From Primula veris (taxonomy: Eukaryota > Streptophyta > Magnoliopsida > Ericales > Primulaceae), in contig OY821742.1 of the NCBI GenBank assembly GCA_963682055.1, forward strand, positions 20,087,635 through 20,151,634: DNA of 64,000 nt, written 5' to 3'. Below the pieces are notes generated by a model that was not told the origin of the DNA, did not search any database, and worked only from the letters and a program-made list of their open reading frames with translations. Positions within the stretch are counted from its first letter, which is position 1. Each line of letters begins with the position of its first letter. Made by a program: the position numbers and the translations under genes. Positions 1 through 11,542 of this stretch are shown in pieces.

Positions 1-3000
1 GCAAAATTTTGGCGAATTTTTGAGTTTTTGACGAAATATTTGGGCGCGTTTTGAAATTTCAGCAACTGATATGCTTTAAAAAAAAATATTCAAACATGTT
101 TTATAAATGCGTGGGAACTTGTTTTTTTCACCAAATTGTATTTACTTCTCAATTAATTATCCACTACGAAACTACGTGTAAGTTTGATCGGCCAATAACT
201 TGTATCAAAATTGTCGGAATGAAAAATTTCAAAAGTTTATCATATAGTTTAAAAATTAAATTGCACGTAATTTCGTGTGGGATAATTAATTGGGAATGGA
301 GGGAGTACGAAACTATTTTGCCCAAACTAATTTAATTAAATTTATTAAAATTCTTTATAATAATCCATTTTTTATAATTATCAAAATTTTAATTATTCAC
401 TACCTATTGGATTTGTATGATTTACTTTAAAAATAACTCATTCGGTACAAACTATAACATATTTTAAAAACCAAAATTTAAAATATAGTTAGGTTATTAA
501 ACATAAATTAGAATAAATATCACACAACTCCAAATTAATAAATAGTTAAAATATCACACATACATTAAAATTCAAATTTAGTACAATCGATGAAAATACA
601 ATTAATAAATAACACATAACAAAATTATAAAAGTGCATCGTCTAATACTCCGTATCTTCGGGGATCACCTCGTCATCAAACAAATCATATTCTGGCTCCG
701 ATTCTGATTCGCACCCCATAATCTGGTCCTCTATTTCTTGGGGTGCCAAGTCTGCATAGTCATTAGGAACAGAAAGATCGTTTGGTAAATTATAATCGTC
801 GTCTGTAATGGGTAGAAAATATTGGTCTTCGTCTTGATATGTGATTTTTTCTATTTGACCTTCACTACCCAATAAATGAATGACAGATCTGGCCTTCACT
901 TTACAAACAGCCCACCATTCATTTGATTTTTCACCGTTAAAAGTCAGGTAAGGCAAGTAACACACTTGAATCGCTTGCGATGCCAATATAAAAGGATTGT
1001 ACTTTGGATATTTGCTTATGGAGTTTCTGCTAACGAGACCATGTTTGTCGGTTTGCATATGAGACAGACTCATGTTAAACTAGTCACAATTGAACAATAC
1101 AGTTTTCGTAGAAGATATGTTATACTCCAGCTCAATAACTCCGCTAGCATTCCGTAATAATCGTTTGCGAGTGATTGATTAGTGTAATCACACGTACCCT
1201 TAATGCAAACCCCGCTGTTTGCAGTTTTCCTATTTGACCCATGTTTTTTGGTGTGGAATACAAACCCATTTACGAAATACATAGGATATGTTTTCACTTC
1301 CTTTAAGGGTCCTTGTGCAAGCGATATTAAAAACTCATTGTTGTTGACATTCGAGTGATCCTTGGCTACTTGTGTAATTATAATAAAAATTAATTTAAAT
1401 ATCAGAAATATATAAAATTATATATATGTTTGCATTTAGTGCATGTTATTGATACTTATGTAGTTTTAAAACCAGGGTACAAAATGATTCTCAATACATT
1501 TTTCGAGCTCAACAGTGTTAGTTGCCCACCCATCTCCATCCATTCCATCCTCAAACATGCTGCAAAAAAACATAGTATAGTTTAATAATTACTCTAACAA
1601 AAAATAAATTTGCAAAAATTATTGTTAACACTAAAGTTTACCTTATGTATTTTGCCATCTCCTTGCAATTAGTCAAAATATATCTCCTCACAGCCTTATA
1701 CTCCTTACCATTTAACCATCACTTGTTTTCCCTTCATGAAATTTTTCTTGTTTTTACAATATTTATCATTTTTTGATAGAAATTTACGATGGTTATCAAA
1801 CCAAAGCATTTTCGGCCATGAGGCAAATAAAATGCATTTGCTTCATGCATACAATATGTGCATGAAACAAACCAGCATATTTATTTAAATTTAATTACAT
1901 TGTTATCGGTTTTGAGACGGAATAACAACAAATGTCATTTTCAGCGAATTGTTTTTAATATTTTATCACAAAGACTAAAACAGTGTCTTTGACTGCATTA
2001 TTGCTCCATGGTCTTGATGTAAATCCGTCGCAATACCGACGCAAAATCTCAACTAAATTGTGGCGTGATTACACGACTTAAATGACATGTCAACCGCCTT
2101 AATTGGTGTTCAACAACTTGGTACTTGCGTTGATTTTAGTGTTGTTACTCGCAAAAAATAATTGGGGTTACAATTTTAAAACAAATTAAATATATGCTTA
2201 AAGGGGGTGCTATAATGTTAAAATTGTGTTGTAGTAAGTATAGTGACATTTTCAGTTTACCCGAGTTATTGATGTGTTAAGATTACATCACAAATGAAAA
2301 ACTGTAATGATAAATCCTTAACCTCTAAAACCTAAAGCAATTCGTATAGCAAATGAAATCTTGAAATAATTAATTTAATTAATATAAATCAAAAGTTTAA
2401 TGAAAATGAAATATTGGAATAATTTCATTCTTATTTCTACAAGTTTGTATAATTCTTTCAAAATGTTCATATGAATTACGTACAAATCAATACAGCTAAT
2501 TGTGTAAACTACTAGCTATTATGTTTTATCAATTTAATGACAATTTATAATAATGTTCGCTGGCAATAATTGCATATGCATCAATATTAGTGTCGTCAAA
2601 GTGTTGTGATTAACATTGTTTAATTTTCGTAGCAGTTTAATTTTCGTTTCAGCTGTGAACTACTCGTAAACTTAATTAATCCAGTTGGAAAATATCGTTT
2701 AAATTTTCCGTCGCAATATCGATTCAAATATGCTTCAAATAATAATTTAACTTCAGTAATTAAAGATAAAGAAATGTACAGTAAAATATTCATAAAATAG
2801 ACAATTATCATTCAAAATTTGTAAAATATTAGCGACGAAATAGAGTCTTTCTGGAATTCAACCAAATTGCTAAGTTTCCGTTTAAATGCTGCTACGGAAT
2901 TGACAACGGAATGACATCGGAATGTAAGAACCGTTAGAGGGAGATAGTCTCATTATTTATATATAAAAAACTAAAACTTTAGCTTCTGATTGGCGACAAA

Positions 3001-3285
3001 ATGGCGACTATAACTATCGTTGAATTGTCAAAGATTTTGCTGGGTCCCATTTTTATTATTGTCCGTCGCAAGTGAGTAACAGACTGATATCAATTTAAAT
3101 AAAAATTCAACGGTCAAGAGTATGACTTTTGTGATATTAAAGTTTGTATCCAAATAGTCGCAAAATTTGTTACTATTCTTAACGGATGGATCGTCGTCGC
3201 AGTTCAGTTTTGGTTTAGTTGCAAAATTTGAAACGCAATTTTTAGTCGCAAGCGTCTGTTACTATCTGTGCCTTTTCTAGTAGTG
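1..3285 (-). mobile_element. CACTA (En/Spm) DNA transposon, partial, cut by window start
   Basis: The right end at 3285 reads, on the minus strand, CACTACTAGAAAAGGCAC, the classic CACTA terminal inverted repeat. Inward of it (about 1950-3285) lie many short copies of a GTCGCAA/CGACG-type motif in both orientations, as expected of the subterminal repeats that bind the transposase. The only coding remnant is a DUF4216 exon at 642-1561 on the minus strand, so the transposase gene would have read leftwards from the 3285 end. The left terminus is outside the window. The transposase core and zinc-finger exons are missing between about 1560 and 1950, so this is a deleted, non-autonomous copy. Confidence 0.75.
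642..1561 (-). pseudogene. DUF4216 fragment of CACTA TNP2-type protein
   Basis: Read on the minus strand, the region gives in order: a short exon piece (about 1561-1468, GDGWATNTVELEKCIENHF), a probable intron, then YFVNGFVFHTKKHGSNRKT and NSGVCIKGT near 1280-1190, and FILASQAIQVCYLPY plus EWWAVCKVKARSVI near 1000-880. These are the signature blocks of DUF4216, the C-terminal domain of CACTA transposase ORFs (YxVNGxxFHT, NSGVxxKG, DPFxLASQAxQVxY, WWxVCKxKPR). The frame breaks near 1070-1080, so two pieces carry the domain. An acidic tail ends at a stop at 642. The function of DUF4216 is not known; it marks the family rather than the catalytic core. Confidence 0.8.
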
Positions 3286-4150
3286 GTTAGCGCCCATTTG
3301 AGCCAACCTTTATAAAATCTCGATAGCGTCTCCCGGCTGTTTTTTTCTAGCAATTCTTAATAGCTTCTTCCGCCCCTCTAGCCCAAATGAAGTACTTCTA
3401 CATAATAGAATTCAAACAAAATAGCATAAACTTTAAATGACAAACAATTAAATGGTGAAAGGAAAGAGGAATAAAAAAGATGGATTAAATAAGATAGTTC
3501 TGTTAGTGTATGCCCATCTGAAGAGAAAGATACCAATGCTAATGAGTGTGTGAATGAGAAAATTGAGGTCAACATTCTGGACAGTGGGTCAAGGAAGACT
3601 AATGAAAGCGGCTTGCAATGCCTTAGAAGCAAAGAAAAAGAGAATGAAAGCCGCCTTAAAAAGACTATACTGAAACTTCTAAATTTGGAGTTCATATTTA
3701 GCTGAACTTAAGCTTTATGAAGGTTGTACGTTAGTTGAAATTAGACTAACTCGTCTCTATTTTGATTTTGATTAGACAACATGACTGTACGCGTATTATT
3801 GAAACCAGTTACATGAGCACTAATATTTAACTATAAAACGAATGCATAAATTTTAACGTATTGAAGTCCAAAACGTAACGAGATATCTTAAATTCTTCCC
3901 AATAGTTATCTTTCATTTCGGGTGTGACTTTTGCCTAGTTTGGCCCCTCTTCTTGCACTTTGTTTTTGAAGATCTGGTTCATTTTCGTTGCTGTTGATGG
4001 TTGGAAAAAGTAACAAAAAATAGTTGAAAAAGAAAACAATGGAGACGATGCAAAATAAAGAAGGAAAAAAAAAACAAGTGCCAGATTTGGATATCTTACC
4101 GAGGAATTCTCTCGAGAGCCATGATGATTAAGATCTTGTTAGCGTTAGGG
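3286..4150. other. No gene seen; host-like AT-rich sequence
   Basis: Non-coding stretch next to the CACTA terminus. An open frame on the minus strand (3378-3695) is Ser/Phe/Leu-rich. Its complement is rich in Lys and Glu and could be a worn exon, but neither frame shows a recognisable domain. No repeat boundary was seen. Confidence 0.4.
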
Positions 4151-4159
4151 TACTCATCA

Positions 4160-4760
4160 TGGATTGCATCGTCCTCGAGGGCCAGATCAGCTGCCGCAGC
4201 AGCCTAAACCACTACAGCAGAAACCTGAGCCTCAGCAGCAGCAGCAGCTGCAGCAGGGGCTGCAATCTCAGCTGCGGCAGTGGCATTAGCACAAGCATTA
4301 GCCGCACAGACCTTGGCAGCCGCAGCCTATATAGCTAGTGTTTCACTTAGAGATGCAGTAAATGATCCGCTTCTTACTAAGGGTCATCGTTCAGGACTGA
4401 AGTGCCCACACTATCGATGCTCTAAGGAGTGTCTGGTATATCTTGTAGTTGATACGGCACTGATGTACCATGTGCATAAGGGTTGTGCCCACCAGAACCG
4501 CACCCACAAGAACTGCACCCACAAGAACCGCCATCAACTGAAGGTACTTTCCCCATAACCTTACAAACAAAAGCAAAAGAATTATTATTTAATTGTTTAC
4601 AAAAAAGCAATCAGCAAAAAGATGAATTTTTTAGTTTCACAAGTACCTTTGACAAAATCAAGGGAATATTGAGTTTGTTTGTTTTGAAAATTTACACTAC
4701 AGCAGAGGAAAAATTAACCACATATGGACTCATTCAGCTTAAAGCAGGGGGAAGCTAAGT
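4160..4760 (+). pseudogene. Q/A/P-rich coding-like remnant, unidentified
   Basis: GC-rich compared with its surroundings and biased like coding sequence. One frame around 4185-4290 reads as a Gln/Pro-rich run (CAG repeats). An overlapping frame starting at 4280 gives an Ala-rich helix-like stretch (ALAQALAAQTLAAAA). A third frame from about 4483 gives Pro/Glu/His repeats (PPEPHPQELHPQEPP). The useful frame shifts at least twice, as in a decayed exon of a nuclear low-complexity protein. I do not recognise the family. It could also be captured host DNA inside an unrecognised element. Confidence 0.3.
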
Positions 4761-5785
4761 GGGGACGATCGGGTGCCACGGCACCCCCCATAATTTTAGA
4801 AATCCCAAGTGACGCAATTTTTTTTTAGTATAATTTCTTTTTAGGTGTAGATTTGGCACCCCCATAAAAATATGTTACTTGCACATATATTTTGCCACCT
4901 CCCATTTACACATCCTGGCTTCGCCCCTGGCTTAAAGTTGAGTTCTTTTGCTTTTTAGTCGAAAATAGTTACAAGACTTTAAGATGGATCAACCCATTTT
5001 TTCCTGAATATAAAAATCCAAGGCAATGTTGCAAGAGAAACATAAACATGATATACATAGCTATAAGAAAATTGATGTAGATACACAGCTGGAATATGTG
5101 AAATAATTTCAAAACTACATAGATAAATCACAGTCAAACAGTATAAAATCACTTGATAGCCGAATAGGGTAAACAAGGTATAAACAGGGTATTTAATTTG
5201 GGCATTTATTTTCCTTAACAGCCAGGTTTATCAAATTTAAACAGGGTATTTGATTTGTTCTGTTTCACAAAGTCCCTTAAATTTTGAAAATTAGTAAACA
5301 ACTAGGTATATCAAACTTAAAGTGGCATAATCACTTTTTTTTTACAGTAGAAAGACGATACATGGAATTTTCAATCTAGTAATAAACTTCTAGATCTACT
5401 AACTCAATATTTTAAAATTTGGGGGTAAATATACTTCACACACTTAACTTGGTAAAAACATGTACATTTGATACACATATACATTATTCAAAATAGGTAA
5501 AAACTAAGAATACGTTTAATAATTACACCAATTAGATCAAATTTAGCGTTAATATACCATCAATATGGAATATTCAGATTCAAATCACACTGAATTGTCT
5601 TAACTATACAGAAACACACACAAAGGAGAAAAAGGCACCTATTTTCACATGTACATACCACTAAATACTCAATATCATAATAAAACTATTAAAGGAGCAA
5701 AAAAAATAGATGAAGAACAACAACAAATTATGCAGCAGCTAAAGATATTTAGAAAGAACATATATATAGAGAAAAAGAGACATAA
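4761..5785. other. No gene seen; possible transposon fossil at the left
   Basis: About 4765-4935 has a C-rich motif (GGCACCCCCCATAA, later TGGCACCCCCATAA) and CTGGCTTCGCCCCTGG, a phrase common in old plant transposon ends, but no clean terminal repeats or target duplication could be defined. The rest is AT-rich. A short direct repeat (AAACAGGGTATTTGATTT-like) occurs near 5178 and 5239. Confidence 0.3.
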
Positions 5786-5789
5786 AAAG

Positions 5790-5805
5790 GAGAGAGAGAG
5801 AGAGA
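5790..5805. repeat. (GA)n microsatellite
   Basis: Uninterrupted AG dinucleotide run of about eight units, flanked by purine-rich sequence from 5770. The following 5806-6005 shows no gene and abuts the copia LTR. Confidence 0.85.
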
Positions 5806-6005
5806 CATGTGAGTGAGTTGAGCGGCTTGTCTGTGATAATATCATAAAGTGTTAATGAAAACAAAAGAAGGGGAAAATGTAGGCCCAAAACCAAAATAAG
5901 TGTGGGAAATGTCAAAAATTTGAGGGGGAAACAAATTCGTTTTTCAAAATTTCAAAATGTACCGAAACATTTTTATAAGCCATAAAATGTCTAATACTAA
6001 AGCAT

Positions 6006-6210
6006 TGTTGTAATACAACTATTAGCTACGTATTTAGAAAAACAGAAGTAGAGAGAGGGGAGAACAGTATAGTGTTTATTATGAATGAATATCTGTATAA
6101 ATGTAAAATACAAGACCCCTAACCCTCTTTATATAGATAGAGCGGTAGGGTTACAAGCCCACTTGGGCCCATAAAGTATAAGTCCAAGAGTCCAATAATA
6201 TCTTACAGCA
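6006..6210 (-). repeat. copia 3' LTR
   Basis: 205-bp copy starting TGTTGTAA and ending TTACAGCA, matching 13303-13507 almost base for base. It is the 3' LTR because the coding region is on the minus strand and the PPT abuts its right edge. Confidence 0.95.
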
Positions 6211-6220
6211 CTCCCCCTTT
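6211..6220 (-). other. copia polypurine tract (PPT)
   Basis: On the minus strand AAAGGGGGAG directly precedes the 3' LTR, in the position and composition of a plus-strand primer. Similar CTCCCCCT blocks recur at about 6602 and 6730 within the upstream repeat modules. Confidence 0.85.
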
Positions 6221-6389
6221 GGACGTCTTGAATTCTTTGTCTTCATGCAGTCGATCTGAGTCGAGTTCATTCGCAGTGCTAAACACATAAAGACCTTAGG
6301 GCCGGAAAACCCGGTGTGGGACAAAACCGGTACCTAAGAGAAATTGTGTAGCCGAATGATATATGCCAAAATACTATGTAAGTAACTAA

Positions 6390-6760
6390 CCATAAAACAG
6401 TGTGCCTCATCAAAACCTTGCCAAAGCAAACCGAATGGGAAAATCTATGATTGAAGGAAAAAGAGTGCAACAGTGGAAGTAATAGGGGATCAACTACAAA
6501 GCAGATGCCTTATCAAAACCTTGTCAGAGTAAACCCAGTGGGAAAAAATTCTGGTCGAAGGATAAAAGAGTACATAGTGGTAAGAAGTATACGACAGGAT
6601 ACTCCCCCTGATTTCGGAAATCCTTAGTGAGGTATAACAGGGAACGTGTCTCGCTAAAAAAACCTTGTCAAGGAAAACCTATTGGGAAAAAAACCTTGTA
6701 CTAAGGACAAAAAGAGTACACATGCAAACAACAGGATGCTCCCCCTCACTTGCACACGAC
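6390..6760 (-). repeat. Diverged tandem modules in copia 3' untranslated region
   Basis: Three imperfect copies of a roughly 100-130-bp module, each with AAAACCTTG(C/T)CA, then AAACC.AntGGGAAAA, then an AAAGAGTACA-like block (about 6400-6470, 6505-6590, 6655-6740). Two end near a CTCCCCCT purine-tract-like block on the minus strand. They lie between RNase H and the PPT and do not code. Such modules are common in the 3' region of plant copia elements, and their role is unknown. Confidence 0.65.
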
Positions 6761-6852
6761 AGGATGCGAGGATTTCGACTCCGACATAAAATGTCGCTCT
6801 AAGGTAGCTCAGATAGCCTACGTAGGCCAATCGCCCGTACGTGCTTCTGAAA

Positions 6853-8616
6853 AGAATGTTTTGGCAGTGACTTGGTGAACTAATCTGCGTGGTTATTCTA
6901 TGAACCAATATGCTTCACTTCGATCTTTTGAAGCGTTTGTTGTTCATGTGTGAAGAACAACTTTGGCGAGATATGCGTAGTGGCATCAGCTTTGATATAA
7001 CCATGCTTCGCTTGATCAATCACAACAGTGTTGTCCTCATAAATAACAACTGGTTCATCATGATCGTAAGCTAGATCACAGGTGCTTCGAATATGGCCAA
7101 TAACTGCTCGAAGCCAGACACACTCTCTAGTCGCCTCATAGAGCACGAGTAGCTCAGAGTGGTTAGTCGAAATGGCCACTAGAGTCTGTTTACGAGACCT
7201 CCAGGATATCGTCGTGTTTCCAATGGTAAAGACATAACCAGATTGGGAACGTCCCTTGTGCGGGTCTGATAAGAAACCAGCATCGGCATAGCCGACAAGG
7301 GTTGCGTTGTTTCGAGAATCAATGGAGCCAGATCCACTTGACGCAAAGGGATAGAATAAGCCCATGTCCATATTACCTGTAAGGTAACGGAAAATGTCTT
7401 TTATGCCAGTCCAGTGGCGGTGTGTTAGCACGGTGCTGTGTCGAGCTAGACAATTCACAGCAAACGAGATGTCCGGTCTAGTACATTGGGCCAAGTACAA
7501 TAGTACACCTATTGCACCCAGATATGAACACTCAGGGCACAATATCTCTTCATCGTCCTCCTTTAGACTGAAGGGGTCCTTATTAATGTCTAGAGAGCGG
7601 ACGACCATGGGAGAAGAGGACGGCTTAGCATCAGTATGACTAAAGCGCCTCAACACCTTTTGGATGTAACTTTCTTGATGGACTAAAATTCCATATTTAT
7701 GGTGCTCGATCTGCAGGCCGAGGCAATACCATGTCTTCCCAAGATCTTTCATCTTGAATTCCTTCTTCAGGATTTCAGCAGTTTTGAACAACTCTTTCGA
7801 GGTTCCTATGAGATTCATATCATCTACATAGACTGCGATAATCGCATATTTTGAAGTGGATTTCTTTATGAACACGCATGGGCATAGTTCATTATTAACA
7901 TATCTCAACCCGATCAAGTATTCACTTAGAAGGTTATACCACATCCGTCCGGATTGTTTCAATCCATATAGTGATCGTCTCAGTCTAATCGAGAACGTGT
8001 TCCGTGGACGGGAACTACTTGATTCAGGTAACTTAAGTCCATCAGGGACTCTCATGTAAATCTCTGTGTCCAGATTCCTATAGAGATACGCTGTGACCAC
8101 ATCCATGAGCTGCATATTCAGTTTTTTAGAAACTATGAAACTGATTAAGTAGCGGAACGTTATAACGTCCATTACGGGAAAATACGTCTCATCGTAATCA
8201 ATTCCAGGGCGTTGAGAGAAACCTTGCGCCACAAGGCGAGCTTTGTATCTAACAATCTCATTATTCTCATCACGCTTCCTTATGAAAACCCATTTATGAC
8301 CAACTGGTCTAACATTGGGTGGTGTTGGAGCGACAGGTCCAAACACCCTTCGTTTCGTTAAGGAATCCAATTCAGCCTGGATTGCTTGTTTCCATTGAGG
8401 CCAGTCCGTTCTTCGCTGACACTCAGCAACGGTACGAACATCATCATCGATGACAGTTTCGTTTCGCTTCAAAATATAGTCTAAACTAGTATAATCGACA
8501 GATATTTCGAGGTTATCGGGATGATTAGGAACTTTTGTTTCATCTAGAACATGCTCCTCTAATACATCACCGTGATCCTTAATGATCTCGTGTGGCAAAA
8601 CAGATGCGACATGATT
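6853..8616 (-). pseudogene. copia reverse transcriptase and RNase H (pol, C-terminal part)
   Basis: A 566-residue open frame (6898-8598) carries the copia RT: WKQAIQAELDSL, the VGHKWVFIRKRD entry block, KARLVAQGFSQRPGIDYDETY, the SLYGLKQSGRMWYN helix and the YVDDMNLIG catalytic loop (two Asp). RNase H follows with LVGYADAGFLSD, a GRSQSGYVF block and the THISPKLFFTHE tail. The frame closes at 6898 after KHIGS, and the expected ending (NxADxFTKSLP) continues with stops to about 6853. It is in the same frame as the integrase upstream, separated by one TGA at 8617 that fits a CGA-to-TGA change. It would copy the element's RNA into DNA inside Gag particles if intact. Confidence 0.93.
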
Positions 8617-9836
8617 TCACCTCTTTCGAGGCAGAACATCCTTGGAACTGGACGGCCTTCCTCTTTTTTTCGGAAGGGCGGCAAACTGAACGGCCGACGG
8701 CAGCGCCCTTTGCTCGATGGGTACAACCGGAGCAACGTGTTCAACCGGAACACGGTGTCTCACTGGGACGTCTATCCTTGCAGGCATATTTACAGCAGGT
8801 ATATGTGATCTCATGACATTCGCTAGGTCATTAAATGCGTCTGGCATTTGATTTGCAACATTTTGCAGACCTATGATTCTCTGCACTTCCTTATCACTAT
8901 GTGTAGTTGGGGGATCTAGATGAGACATAGTGGGTACATGCCACGTTAATTCATGTCGTTCCTTATCAACGTTAACGTGCATTTCTCCCCCTAACGATGG
9001 GAAGAGTGTCTCATCAAAGTCACAATCCGCATGTCTAGCGGTAAAGAGATCGCCTGTCAAGAGCTCTAAATAGCGTATTATGGACGGGAATTCATAACCA
9101 ACATATATGCCCCGTCGTTTATGAGGTTCAAATTTGGAACACTTAGGCGGCTCAATTGGAACATTGACTAAACACCCAAACACGCGTAAATGTGAGACAT
9201 CGGGCTCATATCCAGTTATCAACTGGTACGCAGATAGTGGTTGGGTGGCCATGGACCTCAGACGGACCAACACAGCAGCATGCAAAATGGCATAGCCCCA
9301 CACAGAAATAGGAAGTTTGGTGCGCATAACCAAAGTTCTAGCAATCATTTGCAACCGCTTAATGAAAGCTTCTGCAAGGCCGTTTTGGGTATGAACATAC
9401 GCAACTGGGTGTTCAAGATTAATTCCCAAAGTCATGCAATAGTCATCGAAAGTTTTCAATGTAAACTCCGCGGCATTATCAAGTCTAATAGACTTTATCG
9501 GATAATCCGGATGATGAGCCCTCAATTTAATGACATGGGCTAGGTGTTTTGGAAACGGTGCGTTTCTTGTGGACAACAAAGCTACGTGTGACCATCTTGT
9601 CGATGCATCAACCAAAACCATGAAATATTTAAATGGTCCGCATGTTGGTTGGATAGGTGCACAAATATCTCCTTGAATTCTTTCAAGGAATTGGAAACCA
9701 ATTTCGTAGGTTTCACACGAATTGGTTTGAGATTAGTCTTTCTAATCGAGCATGCTTGGCATAGGCTTTTCGGATTAATCATGAAATTCTTTCCTCCAAG
9801 AGGATGCCCATGAGATGCATTCATCGTTCGAAGCAT
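8617..9836 (-). pseudogene. copia integrase
   Basis: The zinc-binding part ends in LCQACSIRK (9582-9836 frame). The frame then shifts by about 9715, and the core runs in the 8617-9621 frame from about 9700: QGDICAPIQPTCGPFKYFMVLVDAST, then IRLDNAAEF (second catalytic Asp) and HTQNGLAEAFIKRLQ (catalytic Glu). Next comes LRVFGC and KRRGIYVGYE, typical of the copia C-terminal core. The tail is Pro/Val-rich and basic (KKRGRPSSSK). The DDE integrase would insert the cDNA, and copia integrases lie upstream of RT, as here. At least two frameshifts (near 9850 and 9715) make it non-functional. Confidence 0.92.
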
Positions 9837-10330
9837 CGTATTTTGACCCGGGTGCCGAGCCGGTCATGCCATAGCATAAAAGTGCTCTCATCAATCGGTG
9901 CCCGCCAAATGATTAGATTGCTTTCAAATTTTTGGATTGTAGTAACATACAAACCACTTGAAAGACATCTCAACTTCTCCAGAATACGCTTTTGGTCGTA
10001 CTGAGTGGAGGTAATGTGAAGGTATTCAATACCATTTTCACGAGTAGTTTCAAGATGAAACTTATTTTCTCGGATATCCTTAAAGCTCAACAAGGCACGA
10101 CTGGACCTCGGAGAATATAAGGCCTCAGATACTTCAACAGGAGTACCATTTGACAACGCGAATTTAGCTTTACCAAAGCCTTCAACAAGGGTCAACGGGC
10201 CCGAAATTGTTGTCACTAAGGTTACTTTAGGCGTAAAGTTGATAAAAAATCATTTATCTTTTAAGATAGTGTGTGTAGTGCCACTATCAACTAGACAATC
10301 AACTGCCCCACCATACATGCCTAAAAGTAA
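9821..10330 (-). pseudogene. copia aspartic protease and pre-integrase region
   Basis: Just inside 10330 the frame reads GAVDCLVDSGTTHTILKD, with the DSG catalytic triad of retroviral-type aspartic proteases, followed by a stop at 10250-10252 where Trp is expected (KDK*FF). The frame continues with VTTISGPLTLVEGFGKAK and the gag-pre-integrase block ending LWHDRLG. A frameshift near 9850 follows. The protease would cut the polyprotein. It starts right after an AG acceptor-like site and a non-coding spacer, see 10321-10546. Confidence 0.88.
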
Positions 10331-10546
10331 AATAATTTAAAGTCGGTCACACGAATAAAAGGAATTGCTCAATGAAATAACTTTAAATTATACGAGAAAT
10401 GTTCAAAACATTATCCATAAAACAAACCATAATCCAAAAGAAATGAACAATATCCAAAGGAAAAAACATAATTCGAAATGGAATTGAAATAACATAATCC
10501 AGGAGCAAAACAACTCAATTATTAAAAGAAACGAAGAAAAAAAACT
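10321..10546 (-). promoter_or_regulatory. copia gag/pol spacer with poly(A)-signal and splice-acceptor-like site
   Basis: Between the gag stop (10547-10549) and the protease start lie about 225 bp of A/T-rich non-coding sequence in a polyprotein that is normally continuous. The gag stop codon overlaps AATAAA (minus strand 10551-10546), a canonical poly(A) signal. At the far end, a pyrimidine-rich tract ends TTTTACTTTTAG directly before GC-ATG of the protease frame. This arrangement matches the reported Arabidopsis copia strategy of a short gag-only RNA made by splicing and early polyadenylation. I saw no convincing GT donor, so a simple insertion is also possible. Confidence 0.45.
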
Positions 10547-11542
10547 TTATTCTTCCATGTGAGCCTCAAAGTCAGGGGTCTCAAGAGTTTCTTTTGCACT
10601 TGCTTCAATCATGTTGGCTTCGACCCTTCTACCCTTGTGGTAGTTTTCGACTTCTTGGGGAGTTGCCCTACAAGTCCTTTGCATATGACCATTTCCACCA
10701 CATTTATAGCACAGAGTTGGCATATTGGCCGGTTCTCTTTCTTTGGGACGACTGGCCCGGTTGTTCCTACCACCACGAGACTGCCTAGGAGGAGCCATAG
10801 GTCCTCGGTTCGGACGATTGTCCAAACCTCGCTTGGCTGGACGAGCATTACGCTCACCCATGTTTCTTGGCTGACGGGACGACTGGCCCTTTTTTCATTT
10901 CCCATATCATGGACGAGGTCCACGAACAGCATTAGCATCAGGCATTGGAATTGCCTTTGAACCAGTAGGACGAGAATTACTGTTCATCATTAAAATGAGA
11001 CTATTCTTCTCGTCCAATAACAACTGGGTGATAAGCTCGGGAAATTTGGTGAATTTAGACTGACGATATTGCTTGTGGAGCAAGATGTCAGAACTAGGAA
11101 ATGTGGTGTACGTTTTCTCCAATAAGTCACTGTCGGTGAGTGTTTCACCACAATATTGGAGAGTAGCACGAATTCTGCATACTTCAGCGTTATATTTTTC
11201 AACACTTTCGAAGTCCTGAAATTGCAGATTCAGCCAATCACGGCGGGCTTCAGGATGCCAAATGGTCTTTTGGTGGTCGAAACGCTCTTTCAGAGAGTCC
11301 CACAATGTCTTTGGTGAGTTGGTCGCTATGGACTCAGATTTCATGGCGTTTGATAAGTGGCGGCGAAACAGAATCATCGCCCGAGCACTCATTTCGCGCG
11401 TTACTTCCATTTCACACTCCTCCTCATCATATATGACATCCAATAGGCCTTGGGCATCTAAATGGTTTTGGATATACTGACTCCAATCCAAGTAGTTCTT
11501 GCCGGCAGCATCCAAAATTAGAAAGTCAAGCTTGATTGACAT
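10547..11542 (-). pseudogene. copia gag (capsid and CCHC zinc knuckle)
   Basis: Starts at the Met at 11542 (MSIKLDFLILDAAGKNYLDW), the usual N-terminus of plant copia Gag with the NYxxW motif. It runs through UBN2-like capsid helices (LWDSLKERFDHQ, WLNLQFQDFESVEKYNAEV) to 10907. A frameshift there moves to a frame with Arg/Gly-rich linker and the zinc knuckle CYKCGGNGHMQRTC (CX2CX4HX4C), closing at 10547 after a short acidic tail. Gag would package the element RNA. The frameshift separates capsid from nucleocapsid, so it is broken. Confidence 0.92.

Noticed and set aside
5178..5257. Tandem AAACAGGGTATTTGATTT repeat as an element boundary
   Set aside because: Two short imperfect copies only, no terminal inverted repeat or coding link.
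7394..8059. Plus-strand open frames across the copia pol
   Set aside because: They are the complement of the RT/RNase H coding strand and have no domain of their own.
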